A DNA stretch of 7,078 nucleotides from Methyloglobulus sp. (GTDB lineage Bacteria > Pseudomonadota > Gammaproteobacteria > Methylococcales > Methylomonadaceae), in assembly GCA_013140405.1 (NCBI GenBank), contig JABFSV010000094.1, forward strand, positions 1 to 7,078, written 5' to 3'. Both the position numbers and the translations under genes were made by a program. The first letter of the stretch is position 1. Each line of letters opens with the position of its first letter. The notes beneath the pieces are model-generated. The model did not search any database, was not told the DNA's origin, and saw only the letters and a program-made list of their open reading frames with translations. Shown piece after piece: positions 1-5,567 of this stretch.

Positions 1-1
1 T

Positions 2-202
2 AAACTTAGGGACTCAGCTGAAATAGCCAGCGCTGGAAATAGGCAGAGAACAGTATATGAATTAAATAGCCCGATAACCTCATCTAAAGTCCATAATCGA
101 TGCTTGAATATACTCGATTCTGTGAACAAAGAAGTCGAGCTCTTAATTAGGCGAAGTTGGGCAAGCCATGCAAAAGCACTAAGAGAAGCCGGATTAGATT
201 GA
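2..202 (+). CDS. parA: ParA family partition ATPase, C-terminal fragment
   Basis: Reading frame 2 is open from the window edge to a TGA at 200-202, giving the last 66 residues of a protein whose beginning lies outside the window. The segment LRDSAEIASAGNRQRTVYEL resembles the end of ParA-type deviant Walker ATPases, where an 'IR.S..IA.A...G.TVYEL' stretch precedes a final helix. The rest (about residues 25-66) is a mostly helical tail, also normal for ParA. ParA ATPases bind DNA non-specifically in the ATP state and move or position ParB-bound replicon copies. The Walker motifs lie upstream, so the family call rests on this tail plus context: a ParB gene starts 12 bases later on the same strand, so the two are almost certainly one operon. 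Less likely, it is the tail of another plasmid-maintenance protein. Confidence 0.72.
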   Translation, partial: KLRDSAEIASAGNRQRTVYELNSPITSSKVHNRCLNILDSVNKEVELLIRRSWASHAKALREAGLD

Positions 203-214
203 TGGAGTTTTAAC

Positions 215-1189
215 ATGAATAAGAATAAAAACTTTTTTGCAGAATTGAAACAAAACATTGAAGAAGAGAAGAAGAATCAGCGGGTAGGGGATGCCGATAA
301 CACGACTATAAAGCAAAATAAATTTGAGCAGGGACTTAATTTAACAAAAGAAATAATGTCAGGAAGTAAAGTAAAGACCCCCCGGTTACTTGTTGAACCT
401 AGCCAATGCAAAATATGGGATAGGCATAATAGGGATTATGCTTCGCTTAATGAAATAAGATGCAAAGATTTGATTGATCAATTCAAGGTGACAGGCAAAC
501 AAGAGTTTCCTGGAATCGTCAGGTTGATTGAAGGGGGAGGGGACGTAAAATATGAAATTATTTGTGGAGCTAGACGGTTTTGGACATGCCAATATCTTGG
601 GTGGAAATATTTTGTCGAAATAAGAGATATTTCTGATGAAGAAGCTTTTAGGTTATCTGATTTAGAGAACCGAGCACGGGAGGATATTTCGGATTATGAA
701 AGGGCTCTTGATTATAAAAAGGCACTTGGCCATTATTATCAAAACCAAGTCCAAATGGCGAACAGATTAGAAGTCACTACAAGTTGGCTTTCAAGATATT
801 TAGATATTGCCGACTTACCAGAGGAGATTGTAAAAGCTTACCGGGATATCACTGATATAAAAGTGATACACGCCAGAAAACTAAAACCTTATCTAATAAG
901 CACCATTGCTAACAAGCCAACACGAGAAAGCGTAATAAACAGGGCAATCGAGTTGAAAGGCAAAGATCTTGATGGCTCGAGGGTTATTGCTGAGCTGTTA
1001 TCGGCAGTAAGAATTAAGACAAAGGCTAATAAAGCAAATAATCAGCACACATCAAAAAATGGTTTGGTGAATATTCAAATACAAAAACGTAAAGACAAGA
1101 AAATTGAAATCTTAATTGATAAAAAAGGGAAGGGTTCAAAACAGGATGCTATTGAGTTAATAGATTGCCTGTTGAATGATTATTTTTGA
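215..1189 (+). CDS. parB: ParB/SopB-like partition protein (CTPase, centromere binding)
   Basis: This 324-residue protein has the order of type Ia plasmid partition proteins, close to F-plasmid SopB in length and layout. A charged N-terminal tail (1-55) would contact ParA. The ParB/Srx-type nucleotide-binding domain spans about 58-160: a 'TGKQEFPGIVRL' stretch (93-104), CGARR (117-121, in the place of the GERR/GSRR CTP motif) and ENRARED (151-157, matching ENxxRxD). A helix-turn-helix follows at about 176-198 (QVQMANRLEVTTSWLSRYL), then a helical linker and a short C-terminal dimerisation region (284-324) like the end of SopB. The family binds a palindromic centromere, loads CTP, slides along DNA and stimulates ParA. 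The ATG has a GGAG seven bases upstream and lies 12 bases after the parA stop, which indicates translation from one message. The length and SopB-like layout point to a plasmid or secondary-replicon system rather than the main chromosomal ParB. Confidence 0.9.
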   Translation: MNKNKNFFAELKQNIEEEKKNQRVGDADNTTIKQNKFEQGLNLTKEIMSGSKVKTPRLLVEPSQCKIWDRHNRDYASLNEIRCKDLIDQFKVTGKQEFPGIVRLIEGGGDVKYEIICGARRFWTCQYLGWKYFVEIRDISDEEAFRLSDLENRAREDISDYERALDYKKALGHYYQNQVQMANRLEVTTSWLSRYLDIADLPEEIVKAYRDITDIKVIHARKLKPYLISTIANKPTRESVINRAIELKGKDLDGSRVIAELLSAVRIKTKANKANNQHTSKNGLVNIQIQKRKDKKIEILIDKKGKGSKQDAIELIDCLLNDYF

Positions 1190-1200
1190 TAGCTTAAGAG

Positions 1201-1214
1201 TTGGCTATAGCCAA
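1201..1214. repeat. Perfect 14-bp palindrome, candidate ParB binding site
   Basis: TTGGCTATAGCCAA reads identically on both strands and begins 12 bases after the parB stop codon. In F-type par loci the centromere lies directly downstream of parB and is made of short palindromes, so position and form both fit a parS/sopC-type site. It differs from the chromosomal parS consensus and is present only once in the window, whereas sopC is a tandem array. A hairpin role at the end of the parAB transcript is possible, but no T-run follows directly, so a classical terminator is unlikely. The binding role is inferred. Confidence 0.5.
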
Positions 1215-1319
1215 TAAATTAATAAGAAATTGATATTAAAGGTTTTATTTAATATTTATTTTATTTTAATATATTTTTGTGACCTATCCGCCAGAATTTC
1301 TTAAACTAATTTTGTTAAA

Positions 1320-1347
1320 AGTTAGAACCTAACTAAACTTGTATAAT
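1320..1347 (+). promoter_or_regulatory. Candidate promoter with inverted repeat, for the EAL-HDOD gene
   Basis: A perfect TATAAT lies at 1342-1347, about 25 bases before the ATG at 1373, so a transcript would have a leader of roughly 20 bases. No good -35 hexamer is found at 16-18 bases. Instead an inverted repeat, AGTTAG-AAC-CTAACT, occupies 1320-1334, about where RNA polymerase would contact a -35 element. This suggests a promoter that depends on an activator, or an operator, but the arms are only six bases. The upstream spacer (1216-1300) is very AT-rich. There is no clear Shine-Dalgarno sequence before the ATG. Confidence 0.4.
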
Positions 1348-1372
1348 TATAAGCCCCATATATTAAAATAAA

Positions 1373-2572
1373 ATGGCAGAATTCATTATTGGTAGGCAAC
1401 AGATACTTGATCAAAAATTAAATATTTATGCTTATGAGCTCCTTTTTAGAGGCAAAGACCTTGATTTGAATGATAAGGGCGAAGCGACCCAGGCAACCAA
1501 TCAAATCATTACCGACTCTATATTAGAGCTAGGTTTGAACAACCTTGTTGGCTTACACAAGGCTTTTATCAATTTTACGACCCAGAATATTCTGGAAAAA
1601 ACACCGCTTAACTTACCTAAAGACCGCATTGTTATTGAGGTCTTAGAAAATGTTGATATTGATTTAAGGGTTATTAATAACTTAAAAGAGTTTTCCGAAC
1701 AAGGCTATACCATTGCTTTGGATGATTTTGTTTTTTCAGATGAATGGTATCCCTTGCTGGAATTTGCCAATATTATCAAACTTGATGTTATGGCAATGGG
1801 TGAGGCGAGAACGAGGCAAGTAATATCCGACCTCAAACCTTTCGGGATTGAATTGCTTGCGGAAAAAGTGGAAACCTATGAAGAGTTTCAATACCTGAGT
1901 GAATTGGGTTGTGATTATTTTCAAGGTTACTTTTTTCATAAGCCTAATCTAGTGCCGGGTAAACGTTTGGGTGTTAACCAAACCGCTGCCCTTCGATTAC
2001 TTACCATCATTAACGATCCTGATGTCGAATTTGATAAGCTTTCCAAGGCAATATCGCTAGATCCAGGGCTTAGCTATAAATTGTTGCACTACATCAACTC
2101 TGCTTTCTTTGAGTTACCCAGCAAAATGGAGTCAATACATCGTGCTATTTCCTACTTAGGGCTTAAAGAATTAAAGCGCTGGTCAAATATACTGACGTTG
2201 GCTGCTTTATCCAACAAACCCGATGCAGTACTCCAAAATGCATTGATCCGCGGGAAGATGTGCGAGCTGTTAGGTAAGTTGATTGGTGAAAAGGCGGAGC
2301 ATTTTTTTCTAGTAGGCATTTTATCCAGCCTGGATAGCATACTGGATCTGCCTTTAGAGGAGGCCTTGCAGCAACTACCGTTAGCTGATGACATTGTTTC
2401 TGCCGTTTTAAATAAAAAAGGCTTGGCTGGTGAAGCCCTTGAGTGCGTTATCAATTACGAGCACTGGAATCTTTCCGGTATGTATTATAAAAACCTAGAT
2501 CAAAAATTAATTAGTGAAGCCTATTTTGAAAGCATCACATGGGCTAAGGATGTGCTGAGCAACTTGGCATAA
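1373..2572 (+). CDS. EAL-HDOD fusion signalling protein (YuxH/CdgJ type)
   Basis: This 399-residue cytosolic protein has the family's typical opening (GRQQILDQKLNIYAYELLFRG) and two domains. Residues about 5-195 are an EAL-like cyclic-di-GMP phosphodiesterase fold. Residues about 200-399 are an HDOD domain (ISLDPGLSYKLLHYINSAFF, then HRAISYLGLKELKRW). In the EAL half the signature is ELL (22-24) rather than EAL. Residues in the positions of catalytic ligands are still visible: E22, N67, E92, D117-D118, K136, E167 and Q184. The loop after DDF, normally G-T-G-Y-S-S, is replaced by VFSDEW, a change often linked with weak or absent catalysis. It may therefore bind c-di-GMP or act as a protein-interaction module. 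CdgJ-like relatives affect motility and biofilm in other bacteria; no target is visible here. The start is supported by alignment of the N-terminus to the family. The gene stands alone, 183 bases after parB. Confidence 0.9.
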   Translation: MAEFIIGRQQILDQKLNIYAYELLFRGKDLDLNDKGEATQATNQIITDSILELGLNNLVGLHKAFINFTTQNILEKTPLNLPKDRIVIEVLENVDIDLRVINNLKEFSEQGYTIALDDFVFSDEWYPLLEFANIIKLDVMAMGEARTRQVISDLKPFGIELLAEKVETYEEFQYLSELGCDYFQGYFFHKPNLVPGKRLGVNQTAALRLLTIINDPDVEFDKLSKAISLDPGLSYKLLHYINSAFFELPSKMESIHRAISYLGLKELKRWSNILTLAALSNKPDAVLQNALIRGKMCELLGKLIGEKAEHFFLVGILSSLDSILDLPLEEALQQLPLADDIVSAVLNKKGLAGEALECVINYEHWNLSGMYYKNLDQKLISEAYFESITWAKDVLSNLA

Positions 2573-2676
2573 GGCGATTGTAGTTTTCCAGAAAGTCTCC
2601 CCTCACTAGAATCCTTAAGCTGAGAAATAAGCGAAAAATCGTCAGTATCCATTTTTTTAGAATTCCCTACCTTGCC

Positions 2677-2701
2677 TTAATAAGTCGCGCTGACTTATTA
2701 A
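2677..2701. repeat. Inverted repeat, 10-bp arms and 5-base loop
   Basis: TTAATAAGTC (2677-2686) and GACTTATTAA (2692-2701) are exact reverse complements separated by GCGCT. It lies about 105 bases past the EAL-HDOD stop codon. Neither strand has a T-run after the stem, so it is not a textbook intrinsic terminator. It could be a transcript 3'-end stem-loop or a binding site for a dimeric regulator. The structure is certain; the role is unknown. Confidence 0.6.
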
Positions 2702-2803
2702 TTAATGCAGTTGCACAGGTATGTCTATCAATATAAGAAACCAATATTTTCGCTTTGAAACCAAAAAATTAAGAGCTACGTCACAGAAGCTGATTTGTGA
2801 TGC

Positions 2804-2826
2804 TGGTATAGTTCATCGGGTATAAA
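2804..2826 (+). promoter_or_regulatory. Candidate promoter for the metalloprotease gene
   Basis: TGGTATAGT at 2804-2812 fits an extended -10 element (TGn plus TATAGT), and a second -10-like TATAAA follows at 2821-2826. No strong -35 hexamer is correctly spaced for either. If the first is used, the message would start near 2819 and carry a leader of about 135 bases containing both downstream inverted repeats. Confidence 0.3.
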
Positions 2827-2876
2827 TTTTAATTTCGCAGACATGTGTCCTATTACAGTACATTTATTTTTTCACT

Positions 2877-2894
2877 GATCACCTAAGAGTGATC
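2877..2894. repeat. Inverted repeat GATCAC-N6-GTGATC with GATC sites
   Basis: GATCAC (2877-2882) is mirrored by GTGATC (2889-2894) across CTAAGA, and another GATC follows at once (2895-2898). This gives three GATC sites in 22 bases, about 60 bases before the protease start. The form suits a dimeric regulator site. If the host has Dam methylase, its occupancy could depend on methylation. That is inference. Confidence 0.5.
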
Positions 2895-2897
2895 GAT

Positions 2898-2933
2898 CTT
2901 CAGTAAGTTGGTTCGGTTGGTGTGCTACTGAAG
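2898..2933 (+). repeat. Inverted repeat with 8-bp arms in the protease leader
   Basis: CTTCAGTA (2898-2905) and TACTGAAG (2926-2933) are exact reverse complements around a 20-base loop. The right arm ends 22 bases before the ATG at 2956 and just upstream of the AAGGTG ribosome site. As RNA it could form a 5' stem-loop near the translation start; as DNA it could be a wide operator. The structure is certain, its use is not. Confidence 0.5.
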
Positions 2934-2955
2934 TTATTATTTTAAGGTGACCGAT

Positions 2956-4605
2956 ATGAAAAAACGTAACAATATACGATCAGGCGTTATTGCAATTGCT
3001 ATTGCTGTCGACCTTGATTTTTCTACACTTGCCTTCGCAGGTGATCCCGCCCGTTTGGTTGGTAAAGAGCTTGACCAAAATAGAGAACTGGTTGTCTCGG
3101 TCATGCAAGGAAGGAACTATGTGGTTGAAGTCGACCAAAAAGGCCTTATCAAGCAGGTTGTGGATACGGGTGCTAATGGAGATGGCACAGAAATGCAACA
3201 AACGGCAAATCTCACAACTAAAAAGGATGCGCCCTCGACAGCTTCTTCAATTGAATTGCCAGAGAATTATCAAGGCCAATATGCAATTGATCACATAGGG
3301 GCTAATTTACCCAAAATTGCCGCAATCTATGGGTTAACACCTGATAAGCTGAAAGATATATTACTGACGGACGATACCGTCCGTATCGACAGTAACAATC
3401 GCATTTTTTACGTCGACAATGATGTGGAACAGCAAACTGGTGTTGAATCCAATGTTGTCGGTGCTACCGTTAATGGAGCATCATCGAAAGATCCAGCATT
3501 GCCAATGGCCTCTCCAGTTATGTTGGTTAAAGCCTTTAATTTGCATAGTAAGGCTGGGGCAAATATCACCCTGTATCTCGATTTTGTTGGATATACTGCG
3601 GAAAATACAACTTGGTCAAAAACAACAGTTGTTGCACCACCTTATGATCTGGGTGGTAACCCGGCTGTGTTTGACAACAACGAACGCACCAATATCATCA
3701 GCATTTGGAACCGGGTGTCGGAGGACTTCATCCCATTCGACATTGATGTGACCACTGAACCGCCATCGACCGATGCACTATTAAGGACGAGTACGGCAGA
3801 TAACACCTACGGTACCCGTGTGGTGATAACAAAATCCGGCATCATCAACCGCGCTGGCGGTGGTGTTGCTTATGTTGGCGTAGGTAATATGATTAATAAC
3901 ACTGCTTTTCAGCCCGCTTGGGTTTTTCAGCAGGCGCTGGCAAACAACGAAAAATATATTGCCGAAGCCGTGTCACACGAAGCCGGGCACACGTTTGGCT
4001 TATTACATGATGGCCAAAAAACCGCCACGAGAGTGAAACCCTATTATTTAGGCCACGGTTCTGATGTGACTGGCTGGGCGCCCATCATGGGGATTGGCTA
4101 CAATAAGAATTTAACGCAGTGGAGCAGTGGGGCTTACCCTGGGGCGACCAATCATCAAGATGATATTTTGGTATTGGAGGCAAACGGCATTCCAAAAAGA
4201 ACCGATGAAATCGGTGATACCTTTGCAACCGCAACTGCATTGACAAATATAAACACCGGTGGCACGGTTATTATTCAAAAATTTGGCATCATCGAAACCG
4301 CGAATGATGTTGACATGTATAAGATGAACACAGTAGGTGGTGTTGTTAATATTACCGTTAGTCCTGCTGCGACCGGATCCAATCTTGATGCCCAATTGAT
4401 ACTGTACAGACCCAATGGTACTGTTCTAACCACCAGTGCGCCAGCAGCGAAATTGGCCGCCAATATAAATAAAGCTGTGCCGGCTGGGACATATTATTTG
4501 GCAGTAAGGGGCTCCAGACATAGCATGGTTGGCAGCGATTATGGTTATCCAAAATATGGTAGCCTTGGTCAATATCAAGTCACGGGATCTTATGTAAAAC
4601 CGTAG
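2956..4605 (+). CDS. Secreted metzincin-type zinc metalloprotease with PPC domain
   Basis: I start this 549-residue protein at the ATG at 2956, with AAGGTG at 2944-2949 as ribosome site, rather than the GTG at 2947, which overlaps that site. Residues 1-28 form a Sec signal peptide (MKKR..., hydrophobic VIAIAIAV, AFA before the cut). Residues about 29-185 look like a propeptide. The catalytic region (about 203-410) contains LYLDFVGYT (206-214), IWNRVSEDFIPFDIDVTTE (250-268) and the zinc motif HEAGHTFGLLHD (341-352), in which H341, H345 and H351 bind zinc and E342 is the general base. PIMG with M378 is the likely Met-turn. Residues about 415-545 form a bacterial pre-peptidase C-terminal (PPC) beta domain ending in GSLGQYQVTGSY, typical of secreted proteases. 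It should be exported to the periplasm or outside and mature by losing the propeptide. The substrate is unknown. Two aspartates (D19, D21) interrupt the signal's hydrophobic part. The frame stays open after the amber stop; see the next entry. Confidence 0.88.
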   Translation: MKKRNNIRSGVIAIAIAVDLDFSTLAFAGDPARLVGKELDQNRELVVSVMQGRNYVVEVDQKGLIKQVVDTGANGDGTEMQQTANLTTKKDAPSTASSIELPENYQGQYAIDHIGANLPKIAAIYGLTPDKLKDILLTDDTVRIDSNNRIFYVDNDVEQQTGVESNVVGATVNGASSKDPALPMASPVMLVKAFNLHSKAGANITLYLDFVGYTAENTTWSKTTVVAPPYDLGGNPAVFDNNERTNIISIWNRVSEDFIPFDIDVTTEPPSTDALLRTSTADNTYGTRVVITKSGIINRAGGGVAYVGVGNMINNTAFQPAWVFQQALANNEKYIAEAVSHEAGHTFGLLHDGQKTATRVKPYYLGHGSDVTGWAPIMGIGYNKNLTQWSSGAYPGATNHQDDILVLEANGIPKRTDEIGDTFATATALTNINTGGTVIIQKFGIIETANDVDMYKMNTVGGVVNITVSPAATGSNLDAQLILYRPNGTVLTTSAPAAKLAANINKAVPAGTYYLAVRGSRHSMVGSDYGYPKYGSLGQYQVTGSYVKP

Positions 4606-4782
4606 TGCAGGGTTGCCAATACCGGTATTGGGCGCTTCGTCCGCGACATCGCTAACGATAAAGCCACCATCACAGCAAATACTGTAAGCAGCGTCGGTAC
4701 AATGGTTACTAATAAAACCAAGCAGGCAGCTAATGCACGGGCTTTATTGAAGCAGGTTAAGAAGCGCCAGAAAGTAGCTTAG
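4606..4782 (+). pseudogene. In-frame coding-looking tail after the protease stop
   Basis: The frame of the protease continues after its TAG (4603-4605) for 58 sense codons to TAG at 4780-4782. The translation looks protein-like: a mixed part (RVANTGIGRFVRDIANDKA), then a basic helical end (TKQAANARALLKQVKKRQK). There is no ATG, GTG or TTG start in this frame before ATG 4702, which would give only 26 residues, and that ATG has no clear ribosome site. So it is unlikely to be an independent gene. It could be a former C-terminal extension cut off by a nonsense mutation, a stop-codon readthrough product, or the remnant of another gene. I do not recognise the sequence. The PPC domain already looks complete before the TAG, which argues that the protease works without it. 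Confidence 0.4.
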
Positions 4783-5013
4783 TAGCGATAATGAAGACTG
4801 TTCATCCATGTATTAGCCTGGCTGGGGCAATGATGTGATGAGCATTTTTTCTAGAATAAGGATTTTACGCCTCAAGATCCTATAGGTCAGCATAGTAACC
4901 TGTTAAAATCAGTTCTGTTGCCAAGCGATCTAAACAACAACTGGATTGCGCTGGTGCGTACGCTTTATTGAAAAAATTAAAGCACCCCATAATCTAAGTA
5001 TTGGGTATTTGTT
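4783..5013 (+). other. Gene-free gap with a second short open tail (4899-4997)
   Basis: No complete gene is visible here. At 4899-4997 a frame without a start codon encodes a 32-residue tail containing SSVAKRSKQQ and AYALLKKLK, ended by TAA at 4995-4997. It resembles the end of the preceding tail (SSV...KTKQ...ARALLKQVKK), and both share the bases GCTTTATTGAA. This may be a decayed duplicate, although the similarity is short. A TTGAAA at 4968-4973 could be a -35 box for the following gene, but no well-spaced -10 is present. Confidence 0.35.
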
Positions 5014-5472
5014 ATGTCTAAAATATTGTTTATATTGATATTAATTTTTGTTATTTATATTATTTATTTATCTAAGGGCAAACAAAAAAAGGTAACAACC
5101 CCTCCTGTTAGCCAGGCAAAACCTGAAGAACCATTGGGTTTCCTGGCTAACCAGGAAAAACTTGAAAGGCCAGTTAATGCTGTTAAGTCAACGATGCCCA
5201 AGGTTGCTTCTAAGAATACAAAAGCAATGGAAGTCGATACCGAAACTGCAGTTAAAGCGAGTAGTTTGCCGGAGACGGTTGGTATGGTTGCCGGTACTAT
5301 TTGGGATTATCTGGATAAAAATGGACCTACCACGGTTGCAAAAATGCTTCGGGAGCTCACTGAAGACGATAAAACAATTCAACGTAGCATTGGCTGGTTA
5401 GCCCAGGAAAACAAGATAATACTAAAGACAATTGACCGCGCAGAGACTATTTCGTTGAAAGAGGGGGCTTAA
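5014..5472 (+). CDS. Membrane-anchored winged-helix protein (DUF2582/PF10771-like)
   Basis: This 152-residue protein begins with a strongly hydrophobic helix (residues about 4-19) followed by SKGKQKK. It is thus a single-pass membrane protein with the basic side, and most likely the C-terminal part, in the cytoplasm. Residues 27-85 are a Pro/Lys/Glu/Thr-rich, probably flexible linker. Residues about 88-138 (GTIWDYLDKNGPTTVAKMLRE... SIGWLAQENKI) match the winged helix-turn-helix domain family once named DUF2582, in which 'IW..L...G' and 'GWLAREgKI' are characteristic. These domains are usually small soluble proteins; tethering one to the membrane is unusual. Whether it binds DNA, RNA or a protein is unknown. 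The start has only a weak ribosome site (GGG at 5003-5005). It stands alone, convergent with the HDOD gene. Confidence 0.78.
   Translation: MSKILFILILIFVIYIIYLSKGKQKKVTTPPVSQAKPEEPLGFLANQEKLERPVNAVKSTMPKVASKNTKAMEVDTETAVKASSLPETVGMVAGTIWDYLDKNGPTTVAKMLRELTEDDKTIQRSIGWLAQENKIILKTIDRAETISLKEGA
5107..5158 (+). repeat. Overlapping, mutually exclusive hairpins inside the winged-helix gene
   Basis: GTTAGCCAGG (5107-5116) is the exact reverse complement of CCTGGCTAAC (5142-5151), and the stem can extend by AAACC (5119-5123) with GGTTT (5137-5141) after a two-base bulge. The right arm also takes part in a second perfect hairpin: TTTCCTGG (5139-5146), loop CTAA, CCAGGAAA (5151-5158). The two structures share bases and cannot form together. 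They fall in codons 32-49, in the flexible linker, where amino-acid constraint is low. They could be a small palindromic insertion, a regulatory RNA element or chance. Confidence 0.6.
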
Positions 5473-5473
5473 G

Positions 5474-5498
5474 CCCTAATTGGCAAGGGAGTTTTTTT
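5474..5498 (+). terminator. Weak intrinsic terminator after the winged-helix gene
   Basis: CCCT (5474-5477) can pair with AGGG (5486-5489), and a run of seven T follows at 5492-5498. The stem is only four pairs, so termination would be weak. It overlaps a 12-base palindrome, GGGCTTAAGCCC (5465-5476), that spans the TAA stop codon and could compete with it. Confidence 0.4.
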
Positions 5499-5567
5499 GC
5501 TGAGTTATTTTCAATAAAGCCTCTTTAGCGCGGTCACATCACCCAGTAACTTACTAAATCCCTTTAG

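Larger units (their letters stand above)
2573..2955 (+). other. Long intergenic region with regulatory-looking repeats
   Basis: I see no supportable gene between the EAL-HDOD stop and the protease start. The region holds a T-run (2652-2658) without a convincing hairpin before it, an inverted repeat at 2677-2701, two overlapping -10-like boxes near 2807-2826, and two further inverted repeats at 2877-2894 and 2898-2933, annotated separately. The size and density of repeats suggest that the protease gene is regulated through an extended upstream region. Confidence 0.5.

Noticed and set aside
386..592. Minus-strand open frame inside parB, and similar frames inside the other genes
   Set aside because: They lie opposite strong coding sequences, show no recognisable domains and no ribosome sites, and so are shadows.
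2781..2800. TCACA-N10-TGTGA resembling a CRP site
   Set aside because: The half-sites are in the opposite order and at the wrong spacing compared with TGTGA-N6-TCACA.
2721..2825. A 34-codon ATG-started open frame in the gap before the protease
   Set aside because: The only purine-rich bases before it are directly against the ATG, no family is recognisable, and the likely promoter of the next gene overlaps it.
2947..2955. GTG at 2947 as the protease start
   Set aside because: It lies inside the AAGGTG ribosome site of the ATG at 2956, and the signal peptide reads better from MKKR.
3367..3388. Two overlapping 6-bp inverted repeats (ACGGAC/GTCCGT and CGATAC/GTATCG) in the protease gene
   Set aside because: They are short, lie inside a well-supported coding sequence and have no context suggesting a role; chance is likely.
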